From the NCBI RefSeq assembly GCF_900182555.1, contig NZ_FXTH01000010.1, positions 1 to 64,000 on the forward strand: DNA of 64,000 nucleotides, read 5' to 3'. The position numbers and the translations under genes are program-made. The stretch's first letter is position 1. Each line of letters starts with the position of its first letter. Origin of the DNA: Fodinibius sediminis (lineage in GTDB: Bacteria; Bacteroidota; Rhodothermia; Balneolales; Balneolaceae). Of the stretch, positions 9,701-17,993 are shown piece by piece. The notes beneath the pieces were generated by a model. That model was not told the origin of the DNA, searched no databases, and worked only from the letters and a program-made list of their open reading frames with translations.

Positions 9701-10130
9701 TCTGGGCATCGGTGACCGAGCCCGTGACGACCTCCAGATTCATCGGATTTTTCATCTCCGTATCCCTGGGCAAAATTCCAAGTGTCCGGTGCGTCAGCTT
9801 CTTATAGGTGAAGTTGAATTCAGCAAGAAGCCGATCCAGAAGGTCAAACAGATCGCGGTTCAAGTATAACACCTTATGTTCTGACACATATTGATCAGCA
9901 AGCAACTTACTGTCAAACAAAAAATTGACATTATACTCATTCTCAATCAGCGATAACACTTCCTGGAGATGAGTCCCCGGTGCTATTTCCTGCAGATTCT
10001 GGTTATTCCAATCTGTAGCACTGACATACACATTTCTATCGTACTGATTATTCTGGGCCGCCGTCCACTGCGTAGATACGACCAGCAAAATGATCAGACT
10101 TCCTATCCATTTGTACCTTTTCATAATCAT
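6711..10130 (-). CDS. SusC/RagA TonB-linked outer-membrane transporter with STN signalling domain
   Basis: About 1139 aa from the ATG at 10130; the open frame extends to 10196 but that would overlap fecR, and the signal peptide (M-I-M-K-R-Y-K-W-I-G, ending at T-A-A-Q) begins here. Order: signal peptide, an STN (secretin/TonB N-terminal) domain around residues 40-115, a carboxypeptidase-D-like domain (V-T-G-S-V-T-D-A-Q-T-G-A-P-L-P-G-V-N), a plug with L-Y-V-V-D-G-V-P-I and G-P-N-A-A-A-L-Y-G-S, then a 22-strand-type barrel ending in aromatic-rich strands and I-K-I-D-F. The STN domain normally contacts FecR, and fecR and an ECF sigma gene lie just upstream, so this is a transducing transporter that senses its own substrate. 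Partner: the SusD 36 bases downstream. Confidence 0.94.
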   Translation of the reverse strand: MIMKRYKWIGSLIILLVVSTQWTAAQNNQYDRNVYVSATDWNNQNLQEIAPGTHLQEVLSLIENEYNVNFLFDSKLLADQYVSEHKVLYLNRDLFDLLDRLLAEFNFTYKKLTHRTLGILPRDTEMKNPMNLEVVTGSVTDAQTGAPLPGVNVMVKGSTIGTSTDSQGSYELNAPSLQDTLIFSFIGYQTQEVPISGRTSIDVNLSPQAIAGDEVVVTAFGLERESSSLTYSTESVDNEGLTEARELNVVNSLSGKVAGMQVNQAGTGVGGASRVVLRGNRSISGSSQPLYVVDGVPIRGDISDMNPDNIESINVLKGPNAAALYGSEAQNGAIVVTTRKGREGEIDFSFSSNFMLRDPILLTKYQNVYGQGTSGVYSPSSESSWGPQMDGQMVDHWSPAPDMQGEQYAFNPQPNNVEEAFQTGYNSSNNLTASMGSENVQALFSYTFTNAEGVVPKNELDRHNISARVTSQLSDNLSLDSKLSYMRQSIDNQLPTGESFANPIRHIYRLPRNIRTADAEMFDYTNSEGMLRQNYWNPLSNGGANPYWTMNRNLNENVSDRINALASLTYDFTDYLSLMVRSAYDGGSGESEFRRYNDTYVIAQNGYYSIAKSNGYEWNSDFLLSYNQDLTEDWYLEANVGGNIKKERNSSMSANTNNALTIPNFFAISNTQNVAAGENIGSPMDIYSAYAFGQLAWKDAIYLDFSGRNDVSSTLPEDNRSYFYPSVGLSASLTELISGLPDVLSGARVRGSWAKVGNSAPPFMTIRTASLSSGGNNGFLQLDTTLPNENLKPEETESYELGANLQFFENRLGLDFTYYKTNTRDQLFQVAVPVGSGASSFFTNGGDVSNKGYEILLSATPVQSRDFNWDLNVNYSANDNMVEKISEDQPILTLATDFLRAFRIEEGKPFGQVYSRGWERTEDGDVIVGENGVPQVTGGRTVPVANFSPDWRGSIRSTLSYKNLSLSFLIDHRQGGSIASLTNAILFDDGLTKQTLNGRDGGLVFGDNLFGGESAVMRTGGTDENPEYSKNTQEVDAQTFWTSIGGRNTPVGEAFVVEATNTRLRELTLGYNLPESVISSLPISNLKLSLVGRNLLFLYRASENLDPDLMTGTNAAAEGFESFTPPSSRTFGANIKIDF

Positions 10131-10146
10131 GTGATCTTTGTTCTTA

Positions 10147-11208
10147 TTATTGTTTGATAATGAGGGTCTCTCCTGTTTGATGAATTTGAAAACCAAAAAT
10201 TCCGGCTACTGCATCGGTAAGGCCATTCAAGCTTCTGAAATCGACCGACCCGGAAAGCGTTCTGTTCAGCATTTCCAGATCCTGAACTTCAACCGTCACT
10301 CCGTAGGTTCGTTCGATACGATTGATTAAAACTGACAAGGGCGTATTATCAAAAAACAACTCATTGGTGGACCATGAGGTATACACAGCCGGGTTTACCT
10401 TTTTGAGCTCAATGTGGCTGCTCTCTCCGTGAAATCTCACCAGTTCACCCGGCTCGAGCGTTGTTGTCTCTTCATTTCCGGTATTATTTTCCGGCAAAAT
10501 ACGCACTTCTCCCTCCGCCAGCACTACCCGAGTTCCGGTTCCATAGGTGTCCATGGTAAATCGGGTACCCCAGACCGCAGCGGTACCATCGTCTGTTTCA
10601 ACCACAAACTTGGGCGATCCCTTCTTTTCCTTCGGGGCAATATCAAAATAGGCCTCCCCCTTCAAGACCACCCGTTTAACCGGCTGGTCCAGCCAGTTCT
10701 CCTTATAGGAAAGTTCTGAATTAGCAGCCAAAATGATTGTAGATCCATCTGAAAGGTTAATTGTCTTCTTTTCGGCATAGTTGGTCTGTACCCTCTGCAC
10801 GGCCACAGGCTCTTCCACGGCAGCCGGATCCTGATACATATAGGCCGCGTATCCCACAAACAAACCAACCAGGAGGACAGCAGCGACTTTTAAAAAGAGA
10901 CTGAAATAATCCCGACTTCTGCCTTTTCTCACCTGTTTAACCCGTGTACTGCCTATGGACTGTTTTTCAGGAACGACATCAGCTCTTACTCTTGCCCATT
11001 CACGCTGTACATCAGGCAGGGCGGGACGTTTAAAGGCATAGCCCGAAATTTTCTGTTGTGCCCGAATAGCTAATTCTCGATTTTTCTTACTCTTTTTAAC
11101 CCAGAGGTTCCAACGCTCAGCCTGTCGTTCGTTCAAATCCCCCTCCACCCATAATGCAAAGGAAGGATTGTTTATCAATTCGTCTATTGTGTATTCCTTA
11201 TCTTTCAC
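10147..11208 (-). CDS. FecR-family anti-sigma factor
   Basis: 353 aa with a GTG start. Cytoplasmic N-terminal part (residues 1-100), one membrane segment at about 104-125, a FecR domain at about 145-245 (T-I-N-L-S-D-G-S-T-I-I-L-A-A-N-S and V-W-G-T-R-F-T) and a C-terminal DUF4974-type domain (L-S-V-L-I-N-R-I-E-R-T-Y-G-V). FecR holds or releases its ECF sigma factor depending on contact with the STN domain of the cognate transporter. It ends 16 bases before the SusC start. The sigma gene is upstream after an unusually long gap of 227 bases, so fecR-susC may also have its own promoter. Confidence 0.93.
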   Translation of the reverse strand: MKDKEYTIDELINNPSFALWVEGDLNERQAERWNLWVKKSKKNRELAIRAQQKISGYAFKRPALPDVQREWARVRADVVPEKQSIGSTRVKQVRKGRSRDYFSLFLKVAAVLLVGLFVGYAAYMYQDPAAVEEPVAVQRVQTNYAEKKTINLSDGSTIILAANSELSYKENWLDQPVKRVVLKGEAYFDIAPKEKKGSPKFVVETDDGTAAVWGTRFTMDTYGTGTRVVLAEGEVRILPENNTGNEETTTLEPGELVRFHGESSHIELKKVNPAVYTSWSTNELFFDNTPLSVLINRIERTYGVTVEVQDLEMLNRTLSGSVDFRSLNGLTDAVAGIFGFQIHQTGETLIIKQ

Positions 11209-11435
11209 GCTGCGGTCTCGGTTAAACTATCTCACGTTCACTACCATAGAGCAATTCAAACCATTTTGTACTCACTCTTTTTTTATTTTCGATCTACTCT
11301 CCAGAATGGCCTTCATGCCTCTTAAAACCACAAATCCAACGTATCCCGCTCCTCTTGATGCTGAGTCAAGGAGTGCACTTCCGTCTTCCTGTGCGTGAAT
11401 TCAGCCCGAACCAGCTAAAAGCTATTGACATGCAT

Positions 11436-12047
11436 TCACAGGGCCACGAGCAGAAGAAAAGGAAGCAGGGAAATGGCGATATCGGATAAATGATCATCCA
11501 TGATAGTTCTCAGCCTCTTGACCGCCCGGTGAATATGGTTGCGAATGGACTGGTAGTTGATAGCGAGGATCTCTTCGATCTCATCGTAGCTCATCCCGTT
11601 GAAATACTTCAGATAAAGCACCTCTTTCTGGCGATCAGGGAGCGCATTGAGAGCTTCATGCAGGGCCTGCCGTTTGTCAAGCTTCATTTCATCCCTTATG
11701 ATTATCTCTTCTGGAGAAAACTGAATCTGGACCGTCGTATGCACCTCTCCGTCCCAGTTTACAAAATACCTTCGCTTCTCCTGGATTCGTTTTAACAGGC
11801 TCCGTCGCAATGAAGCCAGCAGATAAGCTTTGACCGACTCTACCTCCCCCAAATTCTCGCGCCGATCCCACAATATTACAAATAGTTCATGAATACAATC
11901 TCTTGTCAATTCCGGACGACTTGAGAGCTTAAGACCATATCCATACAGGTCTTCGTAGCACAGTTTGAAAAGCTGCTCCCATGCTTCCAGATCGCTGTCT
12001 AAAAACGACTTCCAAAGCTGATGTTTGTTCAAAGTATCATCCATCAT
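11436..12047 (-). CDS. ECF RNA polymerase sigma factor, SusC-linked type
   Basis: 203 aa. Region 2 covers about residues 20-90 (W-E-Q-L-F-K-L-C-Y-E-D-L-Y-G-Y-G, then D-C-I-H-E-L-F-V-I-L-W-D-R-R). Region 4 is at about 125-180 (A-L-H-E-A-L-N-A-L-P-D-R-Q-K-E-V-L-Y-L-K-Y-F-N-G-M-S-Y-D... with a helix-turn-helix I-N-Y-Q-S-I-R-N-H-I-H-R-A). A hydrophobic C-terminal tail (L-L-P-F-L-L-L-V-A-L) follows, as in many Bacteroidota sigma factors tied to SusC. It should direct transcription of the fecR-susC-susD locus when released by FecR. Two consecutive ATG codons could start it. It is the first gene of the minus-strand run. Confidence 0.93.
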   Translation of the reverse strand: MMDDTLNKHQLWKSFLDSDLEAWEQLFKLCYEDLYGYGLKLSSRPELTRDCIHELFVILWDRRENLGEVESVKAYLLASLRRSLLKRIQEKRRYFVNWDGEVHTTVQIQFSPEEIIIRDEMKLDKRQALHEALNALPDRQKEVLYLKYFNGMSYDEIEEILAINYQSIRNHIHRAVKRLRTIMDDHLSDIAISLLPFLLLVAL

Positions 12048-12386
12048 TATAGTCCCCTATCCTTAACGACATCGAAACAAGAAATTAGTCTGTATCTAAT
12101 CTCTCATATAAATAAATTTATGAATCATTCCTACAACTCTATGCCTGTGTGTATCAAAATGTAAGGTGATACCTGGTCACCCGTTCCCGTTTCCCCCCTT
12201 ATCTCTTCTTTAGATAATTAACTGATAATAATAGACTATTGCCAATTAATAAAATTAAGTTCTGAAATTTATCTGCCAAATGGTGCCCTGTCCCCATTAC
12301 AGGGCTTTCCTGCTCCCACATTCGGTTACAAAAAAAAAGGGGCCGGCTGAACCGCGCCCCCTGTACTAAATTATACGAACTCTCCC
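12048..12386. other. Intergenic region upstream of the sigma gene
   Basis: No gene seen. It is A/T-rich near the sigma start and should hold the sigma promoter on the minus strand. The far end carries the trxA terminator. I could not find a clear Bacteroidota -33/-7 promoter. Confidence 0.5.
12331..12362 (-). terminator. Rho-independent terminator of trxA
   Basis: On the minus strand GGGGCGCGG pairs with CCGGCCCC around a short loop (one bulge) and is followed by eight T. It lies directly downstream of trxA. Confidence 0.85.
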
Positions 12387-12716
12387 TTATAGCTGTGCTT
12401 CCAACTGCTTTTTAAGCTGAGCCTTTGGAACGGCTCCGACAATCTGGTCAACAACTTCGCCATCTTTAAAGATCAGCAGTGAAGGTATGCTTCGAATACC
12501 GTATTTGGTCGATGTCTCGGGATTCGAATCCACATCCACCTTGCCGACCTTGGCCTTGCCTTCAAATTCGCCGGCCAGTTCTTCCACTACAGGACCAACC
12601 ATACGGCAGGGGCCGCACCATTCCGCCCAAAAGTCTACCAGTACCGGCTGACCGGCATCTGCATTCAAAACATCTTCCTCGAAAGAATCGTCTGTAAATT
12701 TTAGTGCTTTACTCAT
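12387..12716 (-). CDS. trxA: Thioredoxin
   Basis: 109 aa, the usual length for thioredoxin 1. Active site [10 protein letters not shown] at about residues 31-40, the cis-proline loop S-I-P-S-L-L-I-F at about 77-84, and no signal peptide, so it is a cytosolic disulfide reductase. It reduces ribonucleotide reductase, peroxiredoxins and other partners after reduction by thioredoxin reductase. It is 111 bases after dnaE on the same strand and ends at a clear terminator, so it may have its own promoter or be read with dnaE. Confidence 0.97.
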   Translation of the reverse strand: MSKALKFTDDSFEEDVLNADAGQPVLVDFWAEWCGPCRMVGPVVEELAGEFEGKAKVGKVDVDSNPETSTKYGIRSIPSLLIFKDGEVVDQIVGAVPKAQLKKQLEAQL

Positions 12717-12827
12717 AACATCTTAGTCATTGGTTAAAGTTATATTCTTTCAATCATTTCGTTAAAATATCGTATAATTTTTTTCTACAATCATATCATT
12801 TATTGTTATACAGGATATTGCAAAAAT

Positions 12828-15800
12828 TTATCGGCCGTTATTGGCATTCCGTCTCAAATTGACCGATTCGTTGCCCACCAGTGACTTAAGTCCACCCAGC
12901 AATTCATCATTGGGATCAACAACAAACTTCCGCACGTGCATGGCAAACGGCCGTTTTGCCTCCTTGCTCAACACATTGAACCGGACATTCGTTTCTCCCT
13001 GGTGCTGCTCAAAAAGATCGGCCATGCGATGCAGCTGCTCCTCATCCACCTGCGAGGTATCAATATCAATTTTGAGTTCTATCTGGTTTTGATACTTTTC
13101 CCGCATGCTCTCGATTCGCTCAAAGCTGTTGGCAATAATCTGCGGTTTTCCCCGACGCGTGTCGATGCTCCCATCCACCACAACCAGCGTATCCACCTGG
13201 ATCATCCCCAGGCTGCGGTCATAGACCTCATTAAAGGCGATTACCTCCACCGTGCCGTGCAGGTCTTCCATTTGGAGAAAAGCAAAAGGACGCCCCTTTT
13301 TGTCCGTGACCCGTTTAACCTGTGTAATGATACCCGCACACCGCACATCGGTACGGTTGGGAAGGGACTCCATTTCCTTTGCATCCAGCGTATGAGAGCA
13401 GAACATCTCCACATCCTCCTTGTATTTGCTCAGCGGATGCCCACTCAAATAAAAACCGATCAGCTCGCGCTCCTTGTTGAGTCGTTCAATATTAGACCAG
13501 GGGTGCACCTCATCAAGCACCGGTTCATCGATGGCCGAAGCACTGCCGGTACCGTCGCCAAACAGGTCCGACTGGTTGGAGTTCTCCATCTCCTGCACCC
13601 GTGAACCATAACTGATGATCACTTCCATATTTTCGAGAAGCTGCCGACGGTTCCTGTTCAGCTCATCAAACGCACCGGCCTGGATCAGGCTTTCCAGTGT
13701 TCGCTTGTTGCAGATCCGAGAGTCAATGCGGCGGGCAAAATCATACACCGATTCAAACATACCATTCTCTCGGCGCTCTTTTACAACCTCTTCGACGGCA
13801 TTGGAGCCGACCCCCTTAATTGCCTCCATGCCGTACTGGATACGTCCGTCCACAGCCACGAACTTACCGGCCCCGGTATTGATATTGGGAGGATCCACCG
13901 TGATGCCGTTATGGTAGCACTCCTCGATGAACTTCGAAACCTTGTCGATATCTCCCATGTTGTGCGTGAGCACCGCCGCCATATACTCGGGGGTATAATT
14001 GGCTTTAAAGAAGGCCGTCTGGTAGGCCACAACCGAGTAGGCCGCCGAGTGCGATTTGTTGAATCCGTAGTTGGCGAACTCAGCCATGATATCGAATAGC
14101 TCTTCGGCCTTGGATTCCGATACGCCGTTTTCGATAGCCCGCTCAGTAAAGACCTTGCGCTGCTTCGCCATCACTTTCTGCTTTTTCTTGCCCATCGCTC
14201 TCCGTAGCAGATCGGCTTCGCCAAGCGAATAATTGGCAATAATCTGCGCCGCTTTCATGATCTGCTCCTGGTAGATCATAATACCGTATGTCGGTTTCAG
14301 CAGCTCCTCCAGGTCCGGATGCGGGTACTCCACCTCGCTTTGGCCATGCTTCCGGTCGATATATTCGGGGATAAACTGCATCGGCCCCGGACGGTAGAGC
14401 GCGTTCATGGCAATGAGATCGTCAAGGGAAGTGGGCTTCAGCTGCTTGAGATACTTACGCATGCCGTCAGACTCAAACTGAAAGGTCCCGATGGTATTTC
14501 CTTTCTGATAGAGCTCGAAAGTTTTGTCATCGTTTTCAGGAATGTCGTCGAGCTCGTAGTGGACGCCGTGATTTTCTTCCACATACTTGATGGCGGTCTT
14601 CAGGATGGAAAGGGTTTTCAGACCAAGGAAATCCATCTTCAGCAACCCGCACTCCTCCGCGTGCGGCCCATCGTACTGGGTAATAAGTTCTTTGTCTTTC
14701 GACAAGGCAACCGGCACATATTCACTGATTTCTCCGGGTGCAATAATGACGCCGGCCGCATGAATACCGGTCTGCCGGGCCGATCCCTCCAGGGTGCGTG
14801 CAAAACGCATCATTTTCTGCACCTGCGGATCGGGATGCTCAAACAATTCCCTGATATCCTTGGCCGACTCAGGATTCTTGGACGGATCCAGCACCTTGTC
14901 AAAAGTGTTAACCCCCGGCTGGTCGGGAAACATCTTGGTAATGCGATTCACCTCTTCCAGGGGAACTCCCAGCACCCGTCCCACATCACGTATAGAGGTC
15001 TTGGCCTTCATCGTGCCATAGGTCACGATCTGCGCCACATTGTTCCGGCCGTACTCTTCGACCACGTAGTCAATGACTTCCTGCCGGCCGCTGTCATCGA
15101 AGTCAATATCAATATCGGGCGGACTTACCCGCTCGGGGTTTAGAAATCGCTCAAAAAGGAGGTCGTGCCGCAGGGGGTCGATATTGATGATCCCCAGGCA
15201 GTAAGCCACAATAGAGCCGGCTGCGGAACCCCGGCCGGGCCCCACAAATACATCCCGGCGGCGGGCCTCCGTGGTGAAATCCTGTACAATCAGGAAATAG
15301 CCCACAAAATCCATCTCCTTGATAATCATCAGCTCCTGCTCAATGCGTTCACTGACATCATGCGTAATTTCCCCATACCGTTCCTTAGCCCCTTCATAAG
15401 TAAGTTTGCGCAGATAATCGAGCATGGAATCGTACTCATCGGGAATGCTGTAATGGGGAAGCAGCAGCTCGGAACTCAGATCGATATCATCGACCTTCTC
15501 AACAATCTCGTTTGTATTGTCAATTGCCGCCGGCTGATCACTGAACAGCTCCTGCATCTCCTCCGGCGTTTTCAAATAAAACTCCGTGTTCAGGTTATTG
15601 TGATCGTCAGTAAACCGGAACCGGTTGGGATCATCAATATCGGCATTCGTCTGCAGGGCCAGCAGGATATCATGAGCTTCCGAATCCTCTTCTTCCACGT
15701 AGTGGGAGTCGTTTGTGGCAATCATTTTCACATTGTACTCCCTGGCCCACTTGACCAGCGCCTCATTGCATCGGTTCTGATCCTGCAGGCCGTGACGTTG

Positions 15801-16310
15801 CAGTTCAATGTAATAATCATCACCGAAAACATTCAGATACCACTCAAAAAGCGCCCGCGCTTCGCTCTCTCCTTCATTGATAATAGTCTGGTTGATCTCA
15901 CTGGCGATGCAGCAGGTTGTGGCAATGAGCCCCTCGGCATGTTCGGCCAGCGTCGGCTTGTCGATACGGGGCTTGTAGTAGAGCCCGTCTGTATAACCGA
16001 GCGAACACAGCTTGGTGAGATTACGGTATCCCGTCATATTTTTGGCCAACAGCACCTGGTGATACCGCGTTCGGTCCTTCTTGTCATCCATTCCCGAAGG
16101 GGTAATGTAAAATTCGCAGCCGATGATGGGCTTTACACCCTGCTTGTGTGCTTCATTCACAAATTCCGGCACGCCAAACATATTCCCGTGATCCGTAATC
16201 GCGATGGCCGGCATCCCCTCATTTTTCGACTTCGTAATGAGCTGACTGATGCTGGCTGCACCGTCTAACATGCTGAATTGTGTGTGGCAGTGAAGGTGTG
16301 AAAAATCCAT
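12828..16310 (-). CDS. dnaE: DNA polymerase III alpha subunit
   Basis: 1160 aa, normal for DnaE. N-terminal PHP domain (F-S-H-L-H-C-H-T-Q-F-S at residues 3-13, A-I-T-D-H-G-N-M-F-G), the polymerase core with G-P-G-R-G-S-A-A-G-S and the catalytic aspartates in P-D-I-D-I-D-F-D-D, a helix-hairpin-helix region near A-M-E-A-I-K-G-V-G-S-N-A-V-E, and a C-terminal OB fold near residue 1000 (V-R-C-A-G-I-I-T-Q-V-K-R). It is the replicative polymerase subunit. Start ATG at 16310. No neighbouring replication genes; trxA follows. Confidence 0.97.
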   Translation of the reverse strand: MDFSHLHCHTQFSMLDGAASISQLITKSKNEGMPAIAITDHGNMFGVPEFVNEAHKQGVKPIIGCEFYITPSGMDDKKDRTRYHQVLLAKNMTGYRNLTKLCSLGYTDGLYYKPRIDKPTLAEHAEGLIATTCCIASEINQTIINEGESEARALFEWYLNVFGDDYYIELQRHGLQDQNRCNEALVKWAREYNVKMIATNDSHYVEEEDSEAHDILLALQTNADIDDPNRFRFTDDHNNLNTEFYLKTPEEMQELFSDQPAAIDNTNEIVEKVDDIDLSSELLLPHYSIPDEYDSMLDYLRKLTYEGAKERYGEITHDVSERIEQELMIIKEMDFVGYFLIVQDFTTEARRRDVFVGPGRGSAAGSIVAYCLGIINIDPLRHDLLFERFLNPERVSPPDIDIDFDDSGRQEVIDYVVEEYGRNNVAQIVTYGTMKAKTSIRDVGRVLGVPLEEVNRITKMFPDQPGVNTFDKVLDPSKNPESAKDIRELFEHPDPQVQKMMRFARTLEGSARQTGIHAAGVIIAPGEISEYVPVALSKDKELITQYDGPHAEECGLLKMDFLGLKTLSILKTAIKYVEENHGVHYELDDIPENDDKTFELYQKGNTIGTFQFESDGMRKYLKQLKPTSLDDLIAMNALYRPGPMQFIPEYIDRKHGQSEVEYPHPDLEELLKPTYGIMIYQEQIMKAAQIIANYSLGEADLLRRAMGKKKQKVMAKQRKVFTERAIENGVSESKAEELFDIMAEFANYGFNKSHSAAYSVVAYQTAFFKANYTPEYMAAVLTHNMGDIDKVSKFIEECYHNGITVDPPNINTGAGKFVAVDGRIQYGMEAIKGVGSNAVEEVVKERRENGMFESVYDFARRIDSRICNKRTLESLIQAGAFDELNRNRRQLLENMEVIISYGSRVQEMENSNQSDLFGDGTGSASAIDEPVLDEVHPWSNIERLNKERELIGFYLSGHPLSKYKEDVEMFCSHTLDAKEMESLPNRTDVRCAGIITQVKRVTDKKGRPFAFLQMEDLHGTVEVIAFNEVYDRSLGMIQVDTLVVVDGSIDTRRGKPQIIANSFERIESMREKYQNQIELKIDIDTSQVDEEQLHRMADLFEQHQGETNVRFNVLSKEAKRPFAMHVRKFVVDPNDELLGGLKSLVGNESVNLRRNANNGR

Positions 16311-16446
16311 TCGGGGTCACTTGACGTTAGCGCTGATGTTCGCATTATTATACGATTCCTCAGCCACAAAATTAAGGGGATATTTGATCAAAAGAAGTTC
16401 CCGTTTGCCGCCCCTCCTCTCACAGCAGGCAGCGGCCAAGCGTGTA

Positions 16447-16478
16447 AATAAAAAAGGCCCGATCCAATGACCGGGCCT
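16447..16478 (-). terminator. Rho-independent terminator
   Basis: On the minus strand AGGCCCGGTC...GATCGGGCCT forms a GC-rich hairpin followed by T-rich sequence. It lies 40 bases downstream of the coiled-coil lipoprotein gene and upstream of dnaE, so the two are probably separate transcripts. Confidence 0.8.
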
Positions 16479-16521
16479 CAAATCTCTAACCTCCTTGTTA
16501 ACAAGCGACTCTATGTGGCAT

Positions 16522-16977
16522 CTACGATTCTGAATCTTCAATGCCCAGGTCTTTTTTGAGCTCAGCTATGTTTTCCTCAAGGCTGTTCAGCTGTTCCTGG
16601 AAATCACGCTTAAACGCTTCAAAATTTTCAATCGTACCTGATTCCACTTCCTCGTATGTTTCTTCGAGCTCACTTTGCTGATCCTTCAGATCATTCCAGC
16701 GCTTCTCGACTTCTGGCTCCAGCTCTTCCGACTGCTCTTCGATGGCTGCTTCAATTTCATCTATCTCTTCATTCAGGGCCTCTCGCTGCTCATCGACATT
16801 CTCCATGAACTCATTCTGCAATGATTCCATTTCCTCTTCCATGGAATTCATCGCCTCATTGGTGGATTCCTCCGCCTGTTCCTGCATCTGGTTCATCTCA
16901 TTTTCTGACTTCTCGCTGCAGGATGTAAAGAGCAATCCAACCGAAAGAACGAATGTTATAAGCGTAATGCGTTTCAT
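16522..16977 (-). CDS. Glutamate-rich coiled-coil lipoprotein
   Basis: 151 aa. The signal peptide ends at a lipobox L-L-F-T-S-C (Cys20). The rest is almost all Glu, Gln, Asn, Lys and Leu with heptad-like spacing, predicting one long alpha-helical coiled coil. Such proteins sit in the cell envelope as spacers or stress-linked lipoproteins, but no specific family is recognised. It is closed by its own terminator, and the 145-base upstream gap is shared with a divergent gene, so it is likely a single-gene transcript. Function unknown. Confidence 0.75.
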   Translation of the reverse strand: MKRITLITFVLSVGLLFTSCSEKSENEMNQMQEQAEESTNEAMNSMEEEMESLQNEFMENVDEQREALNEEIDEIEAAIEEQSEELEPEVEKRWNDLKDQQSELEETYEEVESGTIENFEAFKRDFQEQLNSLEENIAELKKDLGIEDSES

Positions 16978-17122
16978 AATGTTGAATAGTTGATGGCTGT
17001 TTTTATTTATATCCTTACCTACTCATACTCTATCGTCATACGGATGTTCCCTCTCAAAAAATTTATAATTTCATAACGTTTTTTGTAACATACCGCTTCA
17101 TTTACTCATAGATTTTGATACC

Positions 17123-17938
17123 ATGATTATCAGCATCCTGGGTTGCGGCTGGCTGGGCCTGCCTCTTGCAGAACAATTGCGAGACGAAGGGCACCATATC
17201 AAAGGCTCAACCACCTCCCCTGAAAAATTAACGCTTCTCAAAGGTAAAAATATTGAGCCCTACCTCATCCGTTTGGATCCCCGGCTCAACGCTGATGCGG
17301 ATCCCGATTTCTGGGATGCCGACCTGCTTATTTTAAATATACCTCCGGGACGAAACAGGGAGCATGTGGAACAGTTCCACAAGCAACAAATACAGGCGAT
17401 TATTGAAAACATTCGCGACTCCTCCATCGACGAAGTTATTTTTGTCAGTTCTACCTCCGTCTACCCGGAACAGCCGGGCATAGTTGCAGAGGAAGATGCC
17501 AAAGCGGGGGAAGCTGTTCGACCGAGCGGCAACGCCCTGCTGAAAGCAGAAGCCCTGCTTATGAACGAATCCTCCTTCGACACGCATATTGTCCGGTTTG
17601 GCGGGCTTTATGGTTACGACCGTCACCCGGTCACCCACCTTTCAGGCCGCAAGAACCTGAGCAATGGCAATGCGCCGGTTAACCTTATCCATCGCGATGA
17701 CTGCATCGGCATCCTCAAGGCCATCATACACAGTAACATCAGCAATCATATCTTCAATGGCGTCTCGGATGGACATCCGCCCAAAAAAATGTATTATCCG
17801 GCCGTGGCCAGGGCCAAGGGCCTGGCACCCCCGGTTTATAATGATGATGAGAACGAGGGCTACAAGATCGTGTCCAACATGAAGCTGAAACACATGCTCA
17901 ATTATACCTTCAAATATCCGAACCCCATGGATTTTTAG
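17123..17938 (+). CDS. NAD(P)-dependent epimerase-like SDR
   Basis: 271 aa. N-terminal Rossmann motif I-L-G-C-G-W-L-G-L-P-L-A at residues 5-16. This is the G-x-G-x-x-G variant of the YeeZ-like atypical SDR group, in which the nucleotide-binding glycines follow C-G-W. V-F-V-S-S-T-S-V-Y-P is the usual catalytic-region motif, and N-L-I-H-R-D-D-C-I is the late NAD-dependent epimerase signature. Soluble. The substrate is unknown. It is 55 bases before the CDGSH gene on the same strand and may be co-transcribed. Family confident, reaction open. Confidence 0.85.
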   Translation: MIISILGCGWLGLPLAEQLRDEGHHIKGSTTSPEKLTLLKGKNIEPYLIRLDPRLNADADPDFWDADLLILNIPPGRNREHVEQFHKQQIQAIIENIRDSSIDEVIFVSSTSVYPEQPGIVAEEDAKAGEAVRPSGNALLKAEALLMNESSFDTHIVRFGGLYGYDRHPVTHLSGRKNLSNGNAPVNLIHRDDCIGILKAIIHSNISNHIFNGVSDGHPPKKMYYPAVARAKGLAPPVYNDDENEGYKIVSNMKLKHMLNYTFKYPNPMDF

Positions 17939-17993
17939 AGGTCCTGTCTAATCTAATACTGATATCAACTCTGAACCCCGATCCAACAATTCC

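Noticed and set aside
15165-16268. Long plus-strand frame of 367 codons
   Set aside because: Antisense to dnaE, whose motifs are all on the minus strand.
16317-16541. 74-codon minus-strand frame between dnaE and the lipoprotein gene
   Set aside because: It overlaps the lipoprotein gene end and runs through its terminator; no protein-like features.
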